Positions 51,654 through 62,803 of a stretch of DNA of 64,000 nt are shown in pieces. Position numbers and translations under genes: made by a program. The number at the start of each line of letters is the position of its first letter. Position 1 is the stretch's first letter. The DNA is taken from NCBI GenBank assembly GCA_024036415.1, contig JAMWET010003882.1, positions 1 through 64,000 of the forward strand, in the 5' to 3' direction. Under the pieces are notes generated by a model, which ran no database searches, was not told where the DNA came from, and worked only from the letters and a program-made list of their open reading frames with translations. This stretch comes from Prochilodus magdalenae. Taxonomy: Eukaryota > Chordata > Actinopteri > Characiformes > Prochilodontidae.

Positions 51654-54600
51654 CTGCAGATCAACAAGAATGAGGATTTAATCTCTTATTATATGCTGAT
51701 GATTATTCTGTTCAGAGAAATGTAGAAGATATTATATGAAGCTGGAATTATTTACTGGCTGGAGGAAGATCTCCTATACTGTCTCTTCTCCTGAGTGGTG
51801 CTGCAGATTCTGGAGTCTCTCCACTCACTATGTAACAGAAGAACCACATATAATTAAGACTGTTATTGAGCAGTTTGTAGATGGTATATTGTATGAAATC
51901 TCTATATGAGTTTAATGTTCTAACATGTAAGGTTTTATGTTCCTACAAAAGTCTGAATTATAATAAAATATAGTAATATACATATTTAAACATTAAATAT
52001 TTTAATTTAATGTTGTAATTTCATGCAACTGTAGTATTTTCTTACAGTTTGGAGGCTCAAGCTCTTTGCTGTTTCTTTTCCTGGCTGGGACTGATGAGTC
52101 TGGATCTGTTCTTTCCTGCAGCTGCTTGTTTCTCTCCTCTAGAAGTCTGTCTTTCTCCTCCACCTGCTTCTCTCTTTCCATTAGCTGTGTGTTTCTCTCA
52201 CTTAGAAGTTTCTCCTTCTCTTCAAGCTGTTTGTCTTTTTCCCTCAGTTCAGTTTTCTGTTGTTCCAGTAGGATCATCATCTCCTGTAGTTTGCTGCTCT
52301 GGTCCTGAAATTCCTTTCTCAGTGTGTCCAGCTGCTCTTTACTGCTGTCCACCTCTTTCACTGTGTCCTCCATTAGAGTCTCTTTCTCTCTCAGCAGTTT
52401 GATCTGATTCTCCAGTTGTGTGTCTTTATCTTTAAGCTGTTTATTAACACTTTCAAATCTTTCATTTCTCTCCTTTAATAATGAATCTCTCTTATCAATA
52501 ATCTCTAAATGATCCTTTATAGTCGCGTCTTTCTCTTTCAGCTTCATGTCTTTATCATTCAGTTCTTCTTTTATCTCTTTTAATTCTCCATCTTTCTCCA
52601 CAAGTCTTCTCTCCATTTCCTCCATCTGTGTTCTGTGATTCTCCTCTAATGTCTTTGTTGTTTGTATCAGTTCATCTTGTGTCTGTGTGAGAAGTTTATC
52701 TTTCTCTTCTAATAGTTTGTCCTTCATCTGAAGAGTTGTTGAATGTTCTTTGAGCTGTTTGGTCTTTTCAGTTAAATCTGTAAGATAAAAAATGGAGCAG
52801 TCTTTCTCAGTTCACTGTTTGCCAAGTTTACAGATACCCAGTACTGAGATGTAACAAATTCAGCTTAACATAGTCTTGATCATTTTCACCTTCATGAGGG
52901 CCTTCTGAGATGCTTATCCAACAGAACCAAAGATAATACTTACTAAGGCCTGTTCACACAGAGTATGATTTATTCGGATAAAAAAAATAAATAAATAAAA
53001 CTAATGTGATTTTGAACGCAGAGGTCCCTTTATACCAAGACTAGCCAAGCATGACTAGACTATCTAGGCCTACTTTGTACACATGCTCTCTTAAGCATTT
53101 CAGCCACTGCAAGTCAGTGATCGCAAAGCGACTCCTAAAAAGTTAAATATTTGACCAGCTGGTCTGGAAGTCGTGTCGACTCTAAGAGTCGAATGGCAAA
53201 TGACTCTAAGAGTTGAAATACTTGAAATAGTCTTTGTTTTCATACTTTTTCTACAGTATTCGGCGTGAGGGACATTCTGATGGAGCTGAGTGTAAAGCAG
53301 TGAAGACTCTGAAGCATCAGTTTGTTTAGCAGCTTTAAGCTACATCAGCGCTGCTCACCAGTTGCTGTAGCACAAATGTAGCACAAAAAAAACTGATTTT
53401 AAATGAGTTGATTCCTAAAAATACAGAACAAAGTGAATCCAGTATCAGTTCAATATGGAACACGTCTTTTAGTTCCCCCAATAAAAGAGGATTCCATATT
53501 TTACAGGATTGTTGGCAACAGTATCTTTAATCATAGCATGCTTGATTAAATGCTGTTATAACTGAATTATATTCATTAATCTCTGTGTCTATGTGTTCTT
53601 AATCAGATTTTTTTCTTTTCCTTGGTTTAGTTTGTCTTGTCTCCATCAGTTCAGTATTTCTCTCCTGTAACATGCTCTCTTTGTCTTTGTAACGTTTGGC
53701 CTTACAGATAACTCTGTAAGAAACACATTCACTAACATTCAGGAAACAACTGAGCAGCACACTGATTCATATATAACTGATCATGTTTCCCCATAATACT
53801 AAGGGACTGCTGGTGATCAGGATCAGGAACCGCAGCACAGAACAGCAGAAGAAGCTGAACCACCAGAACCTTTCAGTCTAGTACCCAACAGCAGATCCTA
53901 AAGCCCTTAGAGTATATGTAGCTCCTCTGCAGCATCTGCCATAACACATCTACAGTAGTCCAAACCACCAATCTGTCTTCACCAGAACAGCAGAACAGTA
54001 CAATAACTAATAACTAATTAAATTACTAGATCAAAAACAAAGATGGTTTACAGAAATGCACAGAATATTAGAAGTTAACAGGTTTGACTTTCACTGATTT
54101 TGTGTCTCCTTTAAAACTCACCGGTCAGCAGAACAGACTCCTCCATCTTCATTCTCTCCTCTTCTGTCCATTCTCTGTCTCTCTGTGGAAGTGAATAAAA
54201 CAGTGTGATGATTTCATGATGGTTGATGTGTCAGTATTAATCACTGAGAGCTGATATAACAGTGTTTAGAAACATTATACTGGTACTGAGCAGAACCACA
54301 TGATATTACATATTAATACTATAATATTAATAATTTAATATCCATTAATATCAGTGAACTCACCTGCCGAATAATAAAAAATAAAGGCTGCGGAGGAACA
54401 ACAGATAAGTGAACAAACTGAACATCATGTATTTCTGGAACATTGATTAGATTATCTGTGTCTCTGTGGCTGATTATAAACTGGGGAGCAGTGAAAAACA
54501 TTAATCAGCTCATATCTTACTGTGTATGTGTTATAATTCCCAACTGAACACAGAGAGACTCAACACCACAATATTTTACTGTGTTAATGAACCATCATTC

Positions 54601-57600
54601 ATAAAGAAACACTCCTCCCTATTTCCGTCTGTCTTACACTCCTCTCTCTGCACTCTCTTCTCTCTTATCAGTCTATTACAGACTGTAGAAGTGAAGCTTG
54701 AGCTCATGTGTAATGAAACACAAATGATCATGTGACTTTCTAAAGAAGAAAATCTAATATATTAATATATTAAAAATAATAGTGAAATCACTGCATGGGC
54801 TCAGGAACACTACCCAACACCATCATCTGCTCATCACTATTTCTACAAGTGCAGTGTTAAAGGGTCCAGGTGCTAAACTGTCCTGCCTGCCTCTAGTACT
54901 TAAGACTGGTGGTTAATAAAGGAGAGTGACCCGGCCTGCTTGTTATTCACTACGTGAAGGATCCCTCTGAGCCTATGATCCCTCTGACCGTCAGTTTCAG
55001 AATCTGTATAATTACACTGATATGAACACATTTATGTTTTTCAGCTGTAACAGTGAATATGTACTGTATATCTGACTGAGCTGATCAATGTTTCAGGTCT
55101 GACTGAGAGCTGTTTGGGGGCGGAGTCAGCAAAGACGTTCTTTAAGTTCATTCGATAAGTTTGGATTTGTGGAGCTCTTTGGGAAACACTCGCTGAACTG
55201 ACTCCTTCTTTTCTGAGGTCCTGCGTTAGTTGGTTCGTTATTCACTAAGACTGATCACTTTCAGGAAACTCACCTCAGATCAGTTCATTTAGAAGATCTA
55301 ATCTACTCTACATGAAATGTTCAGAAATGATTGTACACGTACAAATATGATCTAGAACACTGGAACTGAATGGAAGTGCAGGAGATGAGAGGATCTCAGT
55401 GATCAGGTCTTTCAGTGCTGCTGACTCTTCATTATGTGCTGCTTGTTGTGAGTCACTGATATAGAGACTCATCCAAACAGGCAGATAGTGTGTGTGAGTG
55501 TGCAGAAGCTCCTGCTGTGTGAGTGTTCAGGGCTGTGTTCAGTAACGGAGGAGAGGAGAGCTACAGTAATGAGAGACACTCTAATGATAATGATGTACTG
55601 ATGATGGAACACCTCAAATATCCCATCATCCCATAGGAACAGTGACATCACTCCCAACAGAGTCCAGACTGCTTTTATTTGTAGTGTCTTTTTCTCCTCA
55701 GTAAACTTCACTGTCTCTACATTTCTGCAGTGCAGTGGGATTATGCACAGGAGCATTGTGGGAAGGAAGGAGGGAGATGGAGGTGATCAGGAAGTGATGA
55801 TTCTGAGATCAGAGACTTTGTTGATGGTGTGAATATGAACTGAAGTACAATATGATGTGTGTGTTAGACGTCTGTATCAGAGTGTAATGTATGTGATGAG
55901 TGTGTAAATCAGTCGTTTACCAGCAGTGAAAGAATAAATACACTTATTTACTTACCCTCCGTGCTGTAGAATAGAAACAGAAGGAAACACAAAGTTAGAG
56001 AAATATCCATGAGATACTTTTCTACAGTTAGAAACTAAATAAACAATCTTTTCAGCTCTTTATCTCCTTATCAGAAATCTCCTTTTCTCATCTGTACTGT
56101 AGTTTATCATCCTTCACTACTGCACTGTCACTCAGTGCTCTCAGTACAACTCCATGAAGATGTTCAGCTACACGGTTAAACCTACAGCAGAAACTCAACA
56201 CTGATAGAAATGACTGGTAACACTTTACATTAAGCTTCTTTATCATCAGTAATAAATTATTTATTATGCTTTATTAATAATAAATGAAGATGAGAAGATG
56301 TGTTAACTTCAGATTCATTTACAGATTAGATTGATAGATTAACTGATATAGTGTCTAAAAGATTAAACAAAATTATAAACTATTATTAACTAATATATAG
56401 CAGCAACAGAGAAGAGGACAAATACATTAAATGCATATTTAATAAACTGATCAGATTTGAATTATGACACTTAATGAATGAATAAAGAACAGGAGCTGAA
56501 TGAAAAGTAATGAATGAACTGAATGTAAAGACTAACAGATTAATCAGTGTAACAGTCAGAAGTCCAGCTTTAGGACTGAGTCCTAATACTCAAACACAAT
56601 TAACATATTAACTCATAATATCTCTCAGAAATAAGAGAATGTCGTCAGATTAAACTAAATAAAATATTAATAATGGAGAGAATAAGTTAAATGTCTTTGA
56701 CCAAAGACAGAAAGTAAGATGTAGCTGAGTTGGTCTGAGTTGTTCACCTTCCTCTATCATTACCATCCTGCACTGACTGCACTGGAGACTGTTTATACCA
56801 CAGTAAGAAACTCTGAACATAATAGATCCCCAACAACAAGACATCAAATATATCAGCCCTCAAAAAGAACACAGACTTTCTGGAGCTGTATAAAGATGAA
56901 TTTGTATATTTAGTGTTTCTCTATTTACTGTTTTACTGGGTTTATATTGTGTGTAGAGTTAAATAGTTCATGTTCAAATATGATTAAACAATGAAGGAGT
57001 CTCAGCACATCTGTCACTGTTCTGTAGTGATCAGACAGAACTGTCCTTACTGAGGAGAAAGTCTGGAGGAGAAAGGATTCGTCCCTTTAGAGGAAATAAA
57101 GACTCAACAAGACCCAGAAATGGACTTTTAGTAGTGAAGACATTTTGATCCACGTTAGTCATTAATCCACATAAAAACTAGTAAATTATTAATGTAATAA
57201 TATAATTAAATTATTATATTAATGTATTGTGTTATTTTAGTTATGAAGTTATTAATATGTTAATAAGAGCATTATATGAAAATAACAAACCACCTATATT
57301 TTATTTTATTAGTTTTATTTGATTATATAATGTAGGTTATTATTTATATGTATATATTTAAATTTATTAATTTATTAAGTTTCTTTTTAAAGTAAGTTTA
57401 AAATTGTGAAATCAGACGCTTGTAAACTGATGTGATGTTGGAAATCCCTGTAACTCATGATTTAAATGTGGGTTTTACAGGAAACACTCCGTTTTAGTTT
57501 TTAGTATTTAATAAATGTTCTGATTTCTGATTTTAAACTGGAAATGGACTGAACAGAAGATACAGAACATCTGTGTTTCTCATTTCTGTCTGTTCATCTT

Positions 57601-58139
57601 TCATTCTGAGATCAGACTCTGATGATGATGTTGAGTTTATGTAGAGTGAACTTCTGGATACTTACCCCACACTTCTACTGTACACTCCTCTGTTGTGTCT
57701 CCATTGGTGACCTGACACAGATAATCTCCTTCATCTGACCCTCTGCAGTCTCTGATCTGTAAGGAGACGTTTCCTCTCTGCAGCTCCTGAGTGAACAGAC
57801 CCACTCTGCCCCCGTAGCCCCTCCCCTCTGTCACCTGCCTGTTCTTATAGAGACAAACACAGTCCGTCCCCTTAAACCACCTGATCTCCATGGTAACAGC
57901 ACTGAGTTCAGGAGACAGGTGACAGGAGAGAGTGACCACAGAGCCAGACTCACGCTGTACACCACGTGGTCCAGTGAGTGTAAAGAGCTCTGTGTAGAAA
58001 CACACACACATTAATAGCTGTAGGTCGTGTGTCTCCACAGTAAAAATAAACTCTCTGATAGAATATTATTTAATGATGTTCACAGTAAAACCTTTTGTAG
58101 CTTCTGGAAGTTTCACTTACTGTTACTTGCAGTCGCCAT
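50416..58139 (-). CDS. V-set Ig / coiled-coil / AIG1 GTPase fusion, copy B
   Basis: Predicted exons: 58139-58121, 57989-57666, 55963-55956, 54387-54364, 54182-54122, 52777-52046, 51827-51756, 51653-50416. All are GT-AG with phases 1,1,0,0,1,1,1; the 2478 nt give about 825 residues. Order: MATASNK start; V-set domain (TLSC, IRWF, DEGDYLC); Ala-Arg-Arg microexon; hydrophobic PLFFIIRQ; acidic WTEEERMKMEESVLLT; about 240 residues of coiled coil; a linker (SGETPESAAPLRRRDSIGD); then an AIG1 domain and a C-terminal coiled coil ending GGAAQ. The AIG1 part shows G1 GRTGCGESAAGNTILG (lysine replaced by Glu), G3 DTPD, the GIMAP-type SAPGPHAFLLVIP box and LFTVTDEV. No signal peptide is seen, suggesting a cytosolic protein. 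An alternative is two genes: the coiled-coil exon reads through its donor to a stop at 52002, and the AIG1 exon could belong to a separate GIMAP. Confidence 0.55.
52002..52777 (-). CDS. Large coiled-coil exon of copy B
   Basis: Starts after ttatcttacag with ATTTAACTG and runs to a donor AACT|GTAAGA at 52046/52045. If unspliced, the frame ends at TAA at 52002. It encodes about 240 residues of continuous heptad-like EKDKLL/REKE sequence. It shares an internal block (KQLKDKDTQLENQIKLLREK) with exon 6 of copy A, so the coiled coil has been shuffled between exons. Confidence 0.75.
53600..53712 (-). pseudogene. Dead remnant of a coiled-coil exon in copy B intron
   Basis: The minus strand reads AKRYKDKESMLQERNTELME, matching the start of copy A exon 6 (21348-). 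Extra bases next to the acceptor (ttacagAGTTATCTGTAAGGCC) put it out of phase, and a TAA follows within about 35 codons. Skipping it keeps copy B in frame. Confidence 0.6.
54780..54910. mobile_element. Short Tc1-type fossil in copy B intron
   Basis: The text tgctaaactgtcctgcctgc within a decayed context resembles the SP.-region of the fish DDE element found at 15310 and 18780. It is only a scrap. Confidence 0.3.
55469..55756 (-). other. Conserved intronic open frame (copy B)
   Basis: A 95-residue frame, nearly identical to 24987-25241 over 84 residues and preceded by a long pyrimidine-rich stretch (cctccatctccctccttcc). It has two hydrophobic segments. It is out of phase with the main gene model, so either an alternative exon or not coding. 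Confidence 0.3.
55956..55963 (-). other. 8-nt microexon of copy B
   Basis: CACGGAGG between tctacag and gtaagt; encodes Ala-Arg-Arg in phase 1 to 0. The flanks are strongly conserved with the other two copies. Confidence 0.55.
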
Positions 58140-58184
58140 CTTTATCTCTCTACCTCCTCCTACAGACTCACACTAATACAGTCC

Positions 58185-58185
<1 letters not shown>

Positions 58186-58249
<64 letters not shown>

Positions 58250-58587
58250 CGAGAAAGAGCGAGAAACAGAGACAGATAAAAAGAGAGAATGAGCAAAAGA
58301 GAAAGAGAGAGTTAGAGAGAGACAGACAGAGAGAGAGAAAGAAAGAAAGAAAGAGAGAGTTAGAGAGAGAGAAAGAAAGAGAGAGAAAGAAAGAGCGAGA
58401 AACAGAGACAGATAAATAGAGAGAATGAGCAAAAGAGAGAGAGAGACAGAGAGAGAGACAGAGACAGAGAGAGAGGAAGAGAGACAGAGAGAGAGAGAGA
58501 CAGAAAGAGAGCGAGACAGAAAGAGAGAGGGGGAGAGAGAGAGACAGAGAAAAAAGAGAGAGTGAGAGTCAGAGAGAGACAGAATTA

Positions 58588-58623
<36 letters not shown>

Positions 58624-58766
58624 AAGAGCAAGAAACAGAGACAGATAAATAGCCTCCCCCCCCCCTTCCCCCCTTCCTTTCTCCCTTTTCCCCCTTTTCC
58701 CCTTCTCTTTCCTTTCCTTCCCCCCTTCCTTTTTTCCTTCTTCCTCCTTTTTTTTTTTTTTCTTTC
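58186..58766. repeat. (GA)n tract switching to C/T-rich tract
   Basis: A purine tract on the plus strand (58186-58640) is followed at once by a pyrimidine tract (about 58651-58766, ccccccccc/ttcccttttcccc type). The GA end at 58186 abuts the acceptor of copy B's first coding exon. Open frames over it are artefacts. Confidence 0.93.
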
Positions 58767-58867
58767 TAGAATGAGCATGAGAATGAGAGAGAGGGCGAGA
58801 GTTAGATCGAGAGAGTTTGCCTTTTACGTTGCTTTTATTAACAGAACTATGTACAACACACACACAG

Positions 58868-60990
58868 ATTAATAAACCCTGCCCACCACAACCCTATCCC
58901 CCACCTCCACCCTATCCCCCACCCTATCCCCCACCTCCACCCTATCCCCTAGCCTAACCCCCACCTCCACCCTAACCCCCACCCTCATGCCCTCCCAGAC
59001 ACCTTATTTAAAAAGGATGTGCACGGCACCAAGACGGAGCAATCATACACACACCACCAGCTCTCCATCCTGTACACAGCACAGTGCTCCGTTAACACAC
59101 CACATGGTCTCAAACGTCATGAGATCAGTGACAGAGCTGAAACGAGTCCAGCTTGACGCGTGCACTGATCAGGCTCTTTAACAACAGGTCCGGCTCAGTC
59201 AGTGCATGGCCTCGGATTCTGTTTCTCCTGGTTAGCCAGATCGCTAGCTTAGCCTGACCAAAGACAAAGTTGATCAGACAGCACCTGAAGCGCTGGTCGA
59301 AAGTGTACTTTGGCCCCAGTATGAACAGGCCAAAGGTGAAGGTCGTCCCCAGTCTTCAGCAGATCCTGTGTAGGAGACCGAACAACACATTCAGCCGGGA
59401 GCAGTCCATGAACAGGTGCTGAACGGTCTCAGGCTGAGAGCAGAAAGGGCACCCAGCTTCCACCCCCTGGACAAAGTGGGAAGTGTGTACGTTTGTAGCG
59501 ATGGATCCATGTATAAGTCACCACTGTAGGTCTCCCGACCTCATCGGGAGCGGCAGTTTATACAGTACCCAGCAGTGGTGTGATCCTTATGCCACTTCCT
59601 CCTCCGCCAAGTCCTTCAGGTGCCTCACTTTTACACAGGCCACATACAGTGCCTTACCATCGATCTCCTCAAACAGACCCAGGCTTGGAGATGAGAAGGT
59701 CAGCAGGGTGCCGTCCTGCCATCTTCCATCTGCAGCAGTCACATGTAATGGGGGAAACGTTGGGGGAGTGTCTCCCTGTGGCTGGTCCAGGAGATCGACC
59801 GTACTTTTGCAGAAGATGCAGCACTGTATGCATGCAGGCACTCCTCCAGTTCCCGTATATCCGTCCCATTCCGTACAAATACAGACACATCGTCCGCATA
59901 AGCTGATACAGTGATATTCGGTAACCCACACTTCTTTTCAAAATCAAAAAAGAAAAAAATCTGCTAGAGCCCGTTTACCTTCTGCACACTCTGCACACAC
60001 TTCCTTCTGTGAAATTAGACTAAAAGACAGTCCAGGTGAGACTAATATGGCCAGCGTTAGTGGAAGAGGAGTTATTCTGTTCATTAATGACACTGTCGCT
60101 AGCCACGCCCTCATCTCTATTAGAATTATCAGTAGCGAGTTCAGCACGAGAGCCGGTTACCCCGTCACCAGCAGCGGCGCATGCAGGTACAGACCGGCGG
60201 TCAGGCCCAGAGGCTGCAGCGGCCTCACCAACACTCTCGCCGCTGTTCCCTGCCTGCTGATCGGTCCGCTGCGCTGCTCTGTGCGGGCAGCCGAACTGTT
60301 TGTGGCCGATGTCACCACACTCAAAACAGCGGAGTCTCTCCGTGCTGGCGAACACCACATACGAGCCATCACCATGTTTACACCTGAAGCTTATGTCGAG
60401 GTGCTGGTCACAGCTAGCTAAGAACATGAATACCTGCCTGCGGAACGACAGGACGTGTTTAACCGCTGTGCTCTTACAGCCCAGCGGGATCATCTTCATG
60501 GTGCTGGCGAATTTACCGAACCGCGCTAGCTCGTTTTTAATAAACGGAGGCACGTTCGATATAACCACGCGGATCGCAGGTGCACTCAGCGGGCTCACCT
60601 GTACCAGTACCCCCTTCACCCCAATCCCAGACTCAATAAGGCTACTCACCAAACTCTCCTTCTCTAGGAACACCATCACGGCTCTGTTCATACGGGAAGC
60701 AGAGCAGATGTGCTCACATCCTACCTGTTCCCCAACCGCTAGTAGAACGTCTTCAACTGTGGTCCCGCTTTCCGGTACACACCTGACGCCATGGCAGAGA
60801 GACAGCGTCTCCATGCCGACCTCGGGCGCCATAGCGGCCAGCTACCCCCGACCCCCCACCCGGCCACAAACAGTTCGGTACTGAACCGTGCTAACTGTAC
60901 AATGATAGGGGGAAAAGAAAGAAGAAAAGTAAATTGTTCAGAGTTAGAAAAGTTGGCAGAACGCCAGAAACTCTTACACCCCGCCACTCC
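58868..60990 (-). mobile_element. Tx1-type LINE, internally deleted, in copy B first intron
   Basis: The minus strand carries an ORF1-like gene at 60832-60020 and then, with a deletion, late reverse-transcriptase sequence with the catalytic AYADDVSVFV motif at about 59920-59880. C-terminal RT/zinc-type segments continue to about 59170. The 3' part ends in a minisatellite-like accctatccccca block (58880-58985). The element lies inside the GA microsatellite: GA sequence borders both ends (58640 and 61020). It interrupts the first intron of copy B but leaves the splice sites intact. Confidence 0.75.
60020..60832 (-). CDS. Tx1-LINE ORF1 (CCHC zinc-knuckle protein)
   Basis: A 270-residue open frame from MAPEVGMETLSLCHG. 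The central region resembles LINE gag-like RNA-binding domains, followed by a zinc knuckle CFECGDIGHKQFGCPH (C-x2-C-x4-H-x4-C) and a low-complexity Ala/Ser/Asp tail. Function in the family: binding the element RNA. It is open but belongs to an internally deleted element. Confidence 0.75.
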   Translation of the reverse strand: MAPEVGMETLSLCHGVRCVPESGTTVEDVLLAVGEQVGCEHICSASRMNRAVMVFLEKESLVSSLIESGIGVKGVLVQVSPLSAPAIRVVISNVPPFIKNELARFGKFASTMKMIPLGCKSTAVKHVLSFRRQVFMFLASCDQHLDISFRCKHGDGSYVVFASTERLRCFECGDIGHKQFGCPHRAAQRTDQQAGNSGESVGEAAAASGPDRRSVPACAAAGDGVTGSRAELATDNSNRDEGVASDSVINEQNNSSSTNAGHISLTWTVF

Positions 60991-61010
60991 GCGCATTCAG
61001 AGAGATATAG

Positions 61011-61018
<8 letters not shown>

Positions 61019-61054
<36 letters not shown>
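61019..61054. repeat. (GA)n microsatellite, distal part
   Basis: The remaining edge of the GA tract on the far side of the Tx1 LINE, followed by the duplicated promoter block. Confidence 0.9.
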
Positions 61055-61056
<2 letters not shown>

Positions 61057-61117
61057 TAGATCAGGTAGGGTGTTACAGTGGTGTTGATGGTGTTAGCATG
61101 ATGCTAACTGCTCTTAC

Positions 61118-61300
61118 CTCGGCTGTTCTTCATATAGTCATATCGCTGCTGTAGGTGAAATATGTCCACATATTAAATCAGTTCATATCAGGTTTATATC
61201 TTATAACAGCAGATCCATAATAATAAGACCGAGTTTAAACTCTACACTAGTCTTACACACCGCTCTCCATTTCAGCGTCCAGAGCGGAAGAAGCAGCAGC
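61118..61300 (-). other. Candidate 5' noncoding exon of copy B
   Basis: A duplicate of 27775-27955 with the same donor (CCGAG|GTAAGAGC at 61118/61117). The first intron to the acceptor at about 58185 would be 2.9 kb because of the LINE, against 0.65 kb in copy C. Confidence 0.45.
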
Positions 61301-61303
61301 TAC

Positions 61304-61313
61304 TTTCACTTCC
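61304..61313 (-). promoter_or_regulatory. Altered ISRE-like site before copy B
   Basis: TTTCACTTCC at exactly the same 186-bp distance from the donor as the intact-looking TTTCACTTTC of copy C. One core base differs. Confidence 0.35.
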
Positions 61314-61339
61314 ACCTTCATTCCAGTCGCTGGGTTTGA

Positions 61340-62580
61340 CCTCCAGTCTGTAGTGCCTGATTGATTTTCAGTTTTCAATCTAACAGCTGTAATATACACA
61401 CGTTTCAAAAGCTTAGAAACGTCATTTACACACGAGTATCAGGAAGTCAGGTGTACAGTAACAGATGATAGCAATGCGTTCACTTACATTGCTCCTGCAT
61501 AAAGCTGATTTTTAGACAGGGAAGAGACACATCACCCTCTGTATCCACAAGAAAAAGAAGAAGAGAAACAGAAAGAATAATGAGTCAGTCGTTTTAATCC
61601 CCCAGCTGTTTCTAATTTAACGTTTCTGTTTAGATTGTACTCTGTTATAATATAATGAAACATTATGTGTCATCATGTGACATCATTCACTTCTCTCCAT
61701 GCTCCATTCACACAACTGCACATGCTCAGAGAAAGAGTTGGGATGGTGTGTAGGTGTTGAAGAGACTCTCCGCCGACACTATTTTGTTTGAATGATATGT
61801 TTTATTTTAAAAATTAAAAAAAGTAGCGTCTTACAAGCACTCAAGCTGCTTGTGAGAAGTCTGCTTCCAATCTGGCCTCTCTCATCCAGCTCAGGAATTC
61901 AACCTTATATAGAAAACATCTGGACTTCATCTCAACAGTTGGGGGTTCAGAATCACATACTTAATCAAGATTTACTCTTCTGGGTTTCTTCAGCTCCAGT
62001 TACAAGGACCCTCAAACATTAACATTCCACTCAGTGTATGTCATATAGAAAGGCTCAGATACCTTATATTCCCCCCTACGAGGCTTCAAGGTTTCGGAAA
62101 AGATAATAATAACACAGACATGTTTGCAATTAAAGTAGGATAACAATTCCTCCTGCACGCTTAGCAGTACAGCAGCTTTATAGAGTGTGAGAGCGAAAAC
62201 CTGTCAGGCTGCTATCTTTCCTGAAATTTCCATCAAACAATCTAGACAGGAAAAAAAATCTCTCACCATCCCACTGCCTTAGGTGACCACATAAAGTACT
62301 CCAGTCAAATCAATTTGTATAGAGACATAACTTAAGCAAAAACATATGGAAGCCTCAGAAAATAAAATCAAAACAATGTCCAAATTCAGGCTGATTGACC
62401 CATCTGACCCTCCAATGGACCTGTCCCTGTCTAACATCACTATCCCTGAACAACGAGAAAAAGAACAAAACATTGTACTTACAGTATCACTCCCCATAAA
62501 CATCCTCTGTCACTATTAGAGATATATGAAATATAATAAAACTAAATCCAAAATTATGCACATATATTATTATATACAAA
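61340..62580. other. Unassigned stretch, no supported gene
   Basis: Similarity to the copy C promoter ends near 61335. No exon or complete element recognised. Confidence 0.35.
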
Positions 62581-62582
62581 TT

Positions 62583-62632
62583 TATCCCCACTGTGGGATC
62601 AATAAAGGGTTATCTTATCTTAACTTATAAGA
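62583..62632 (+). mobile_element. LINE 3' tail scrap
   Basis: The text tccccactgtgggatcaata followed by aagggttatcttatctta; the same tail type as 42575-42615. Confidence 0.55.
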
Positions 62633-62803
62633 ATATATCACACTGCAGCTCCTCAGCAGCTTCAACTTCTCAGTGTAGTGTCGATGGTGTTAAATCCAGG
62701 CATTGTCCACAGTGTCCTTGTTCAGAGTCCTCCAATTCTTGGCAACTGAGTGATCATACTTCCGCCTGGTAAAACCTATCCACAACAACTAGCATCTTTT
62801 GCC

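Noticed and set aside
50462..51673. Plus-strand frames opposite the GTPase exon
   Set aside because: Antisense shadows of a well-supported AIG1/coiled-coil exon; they show no family features.
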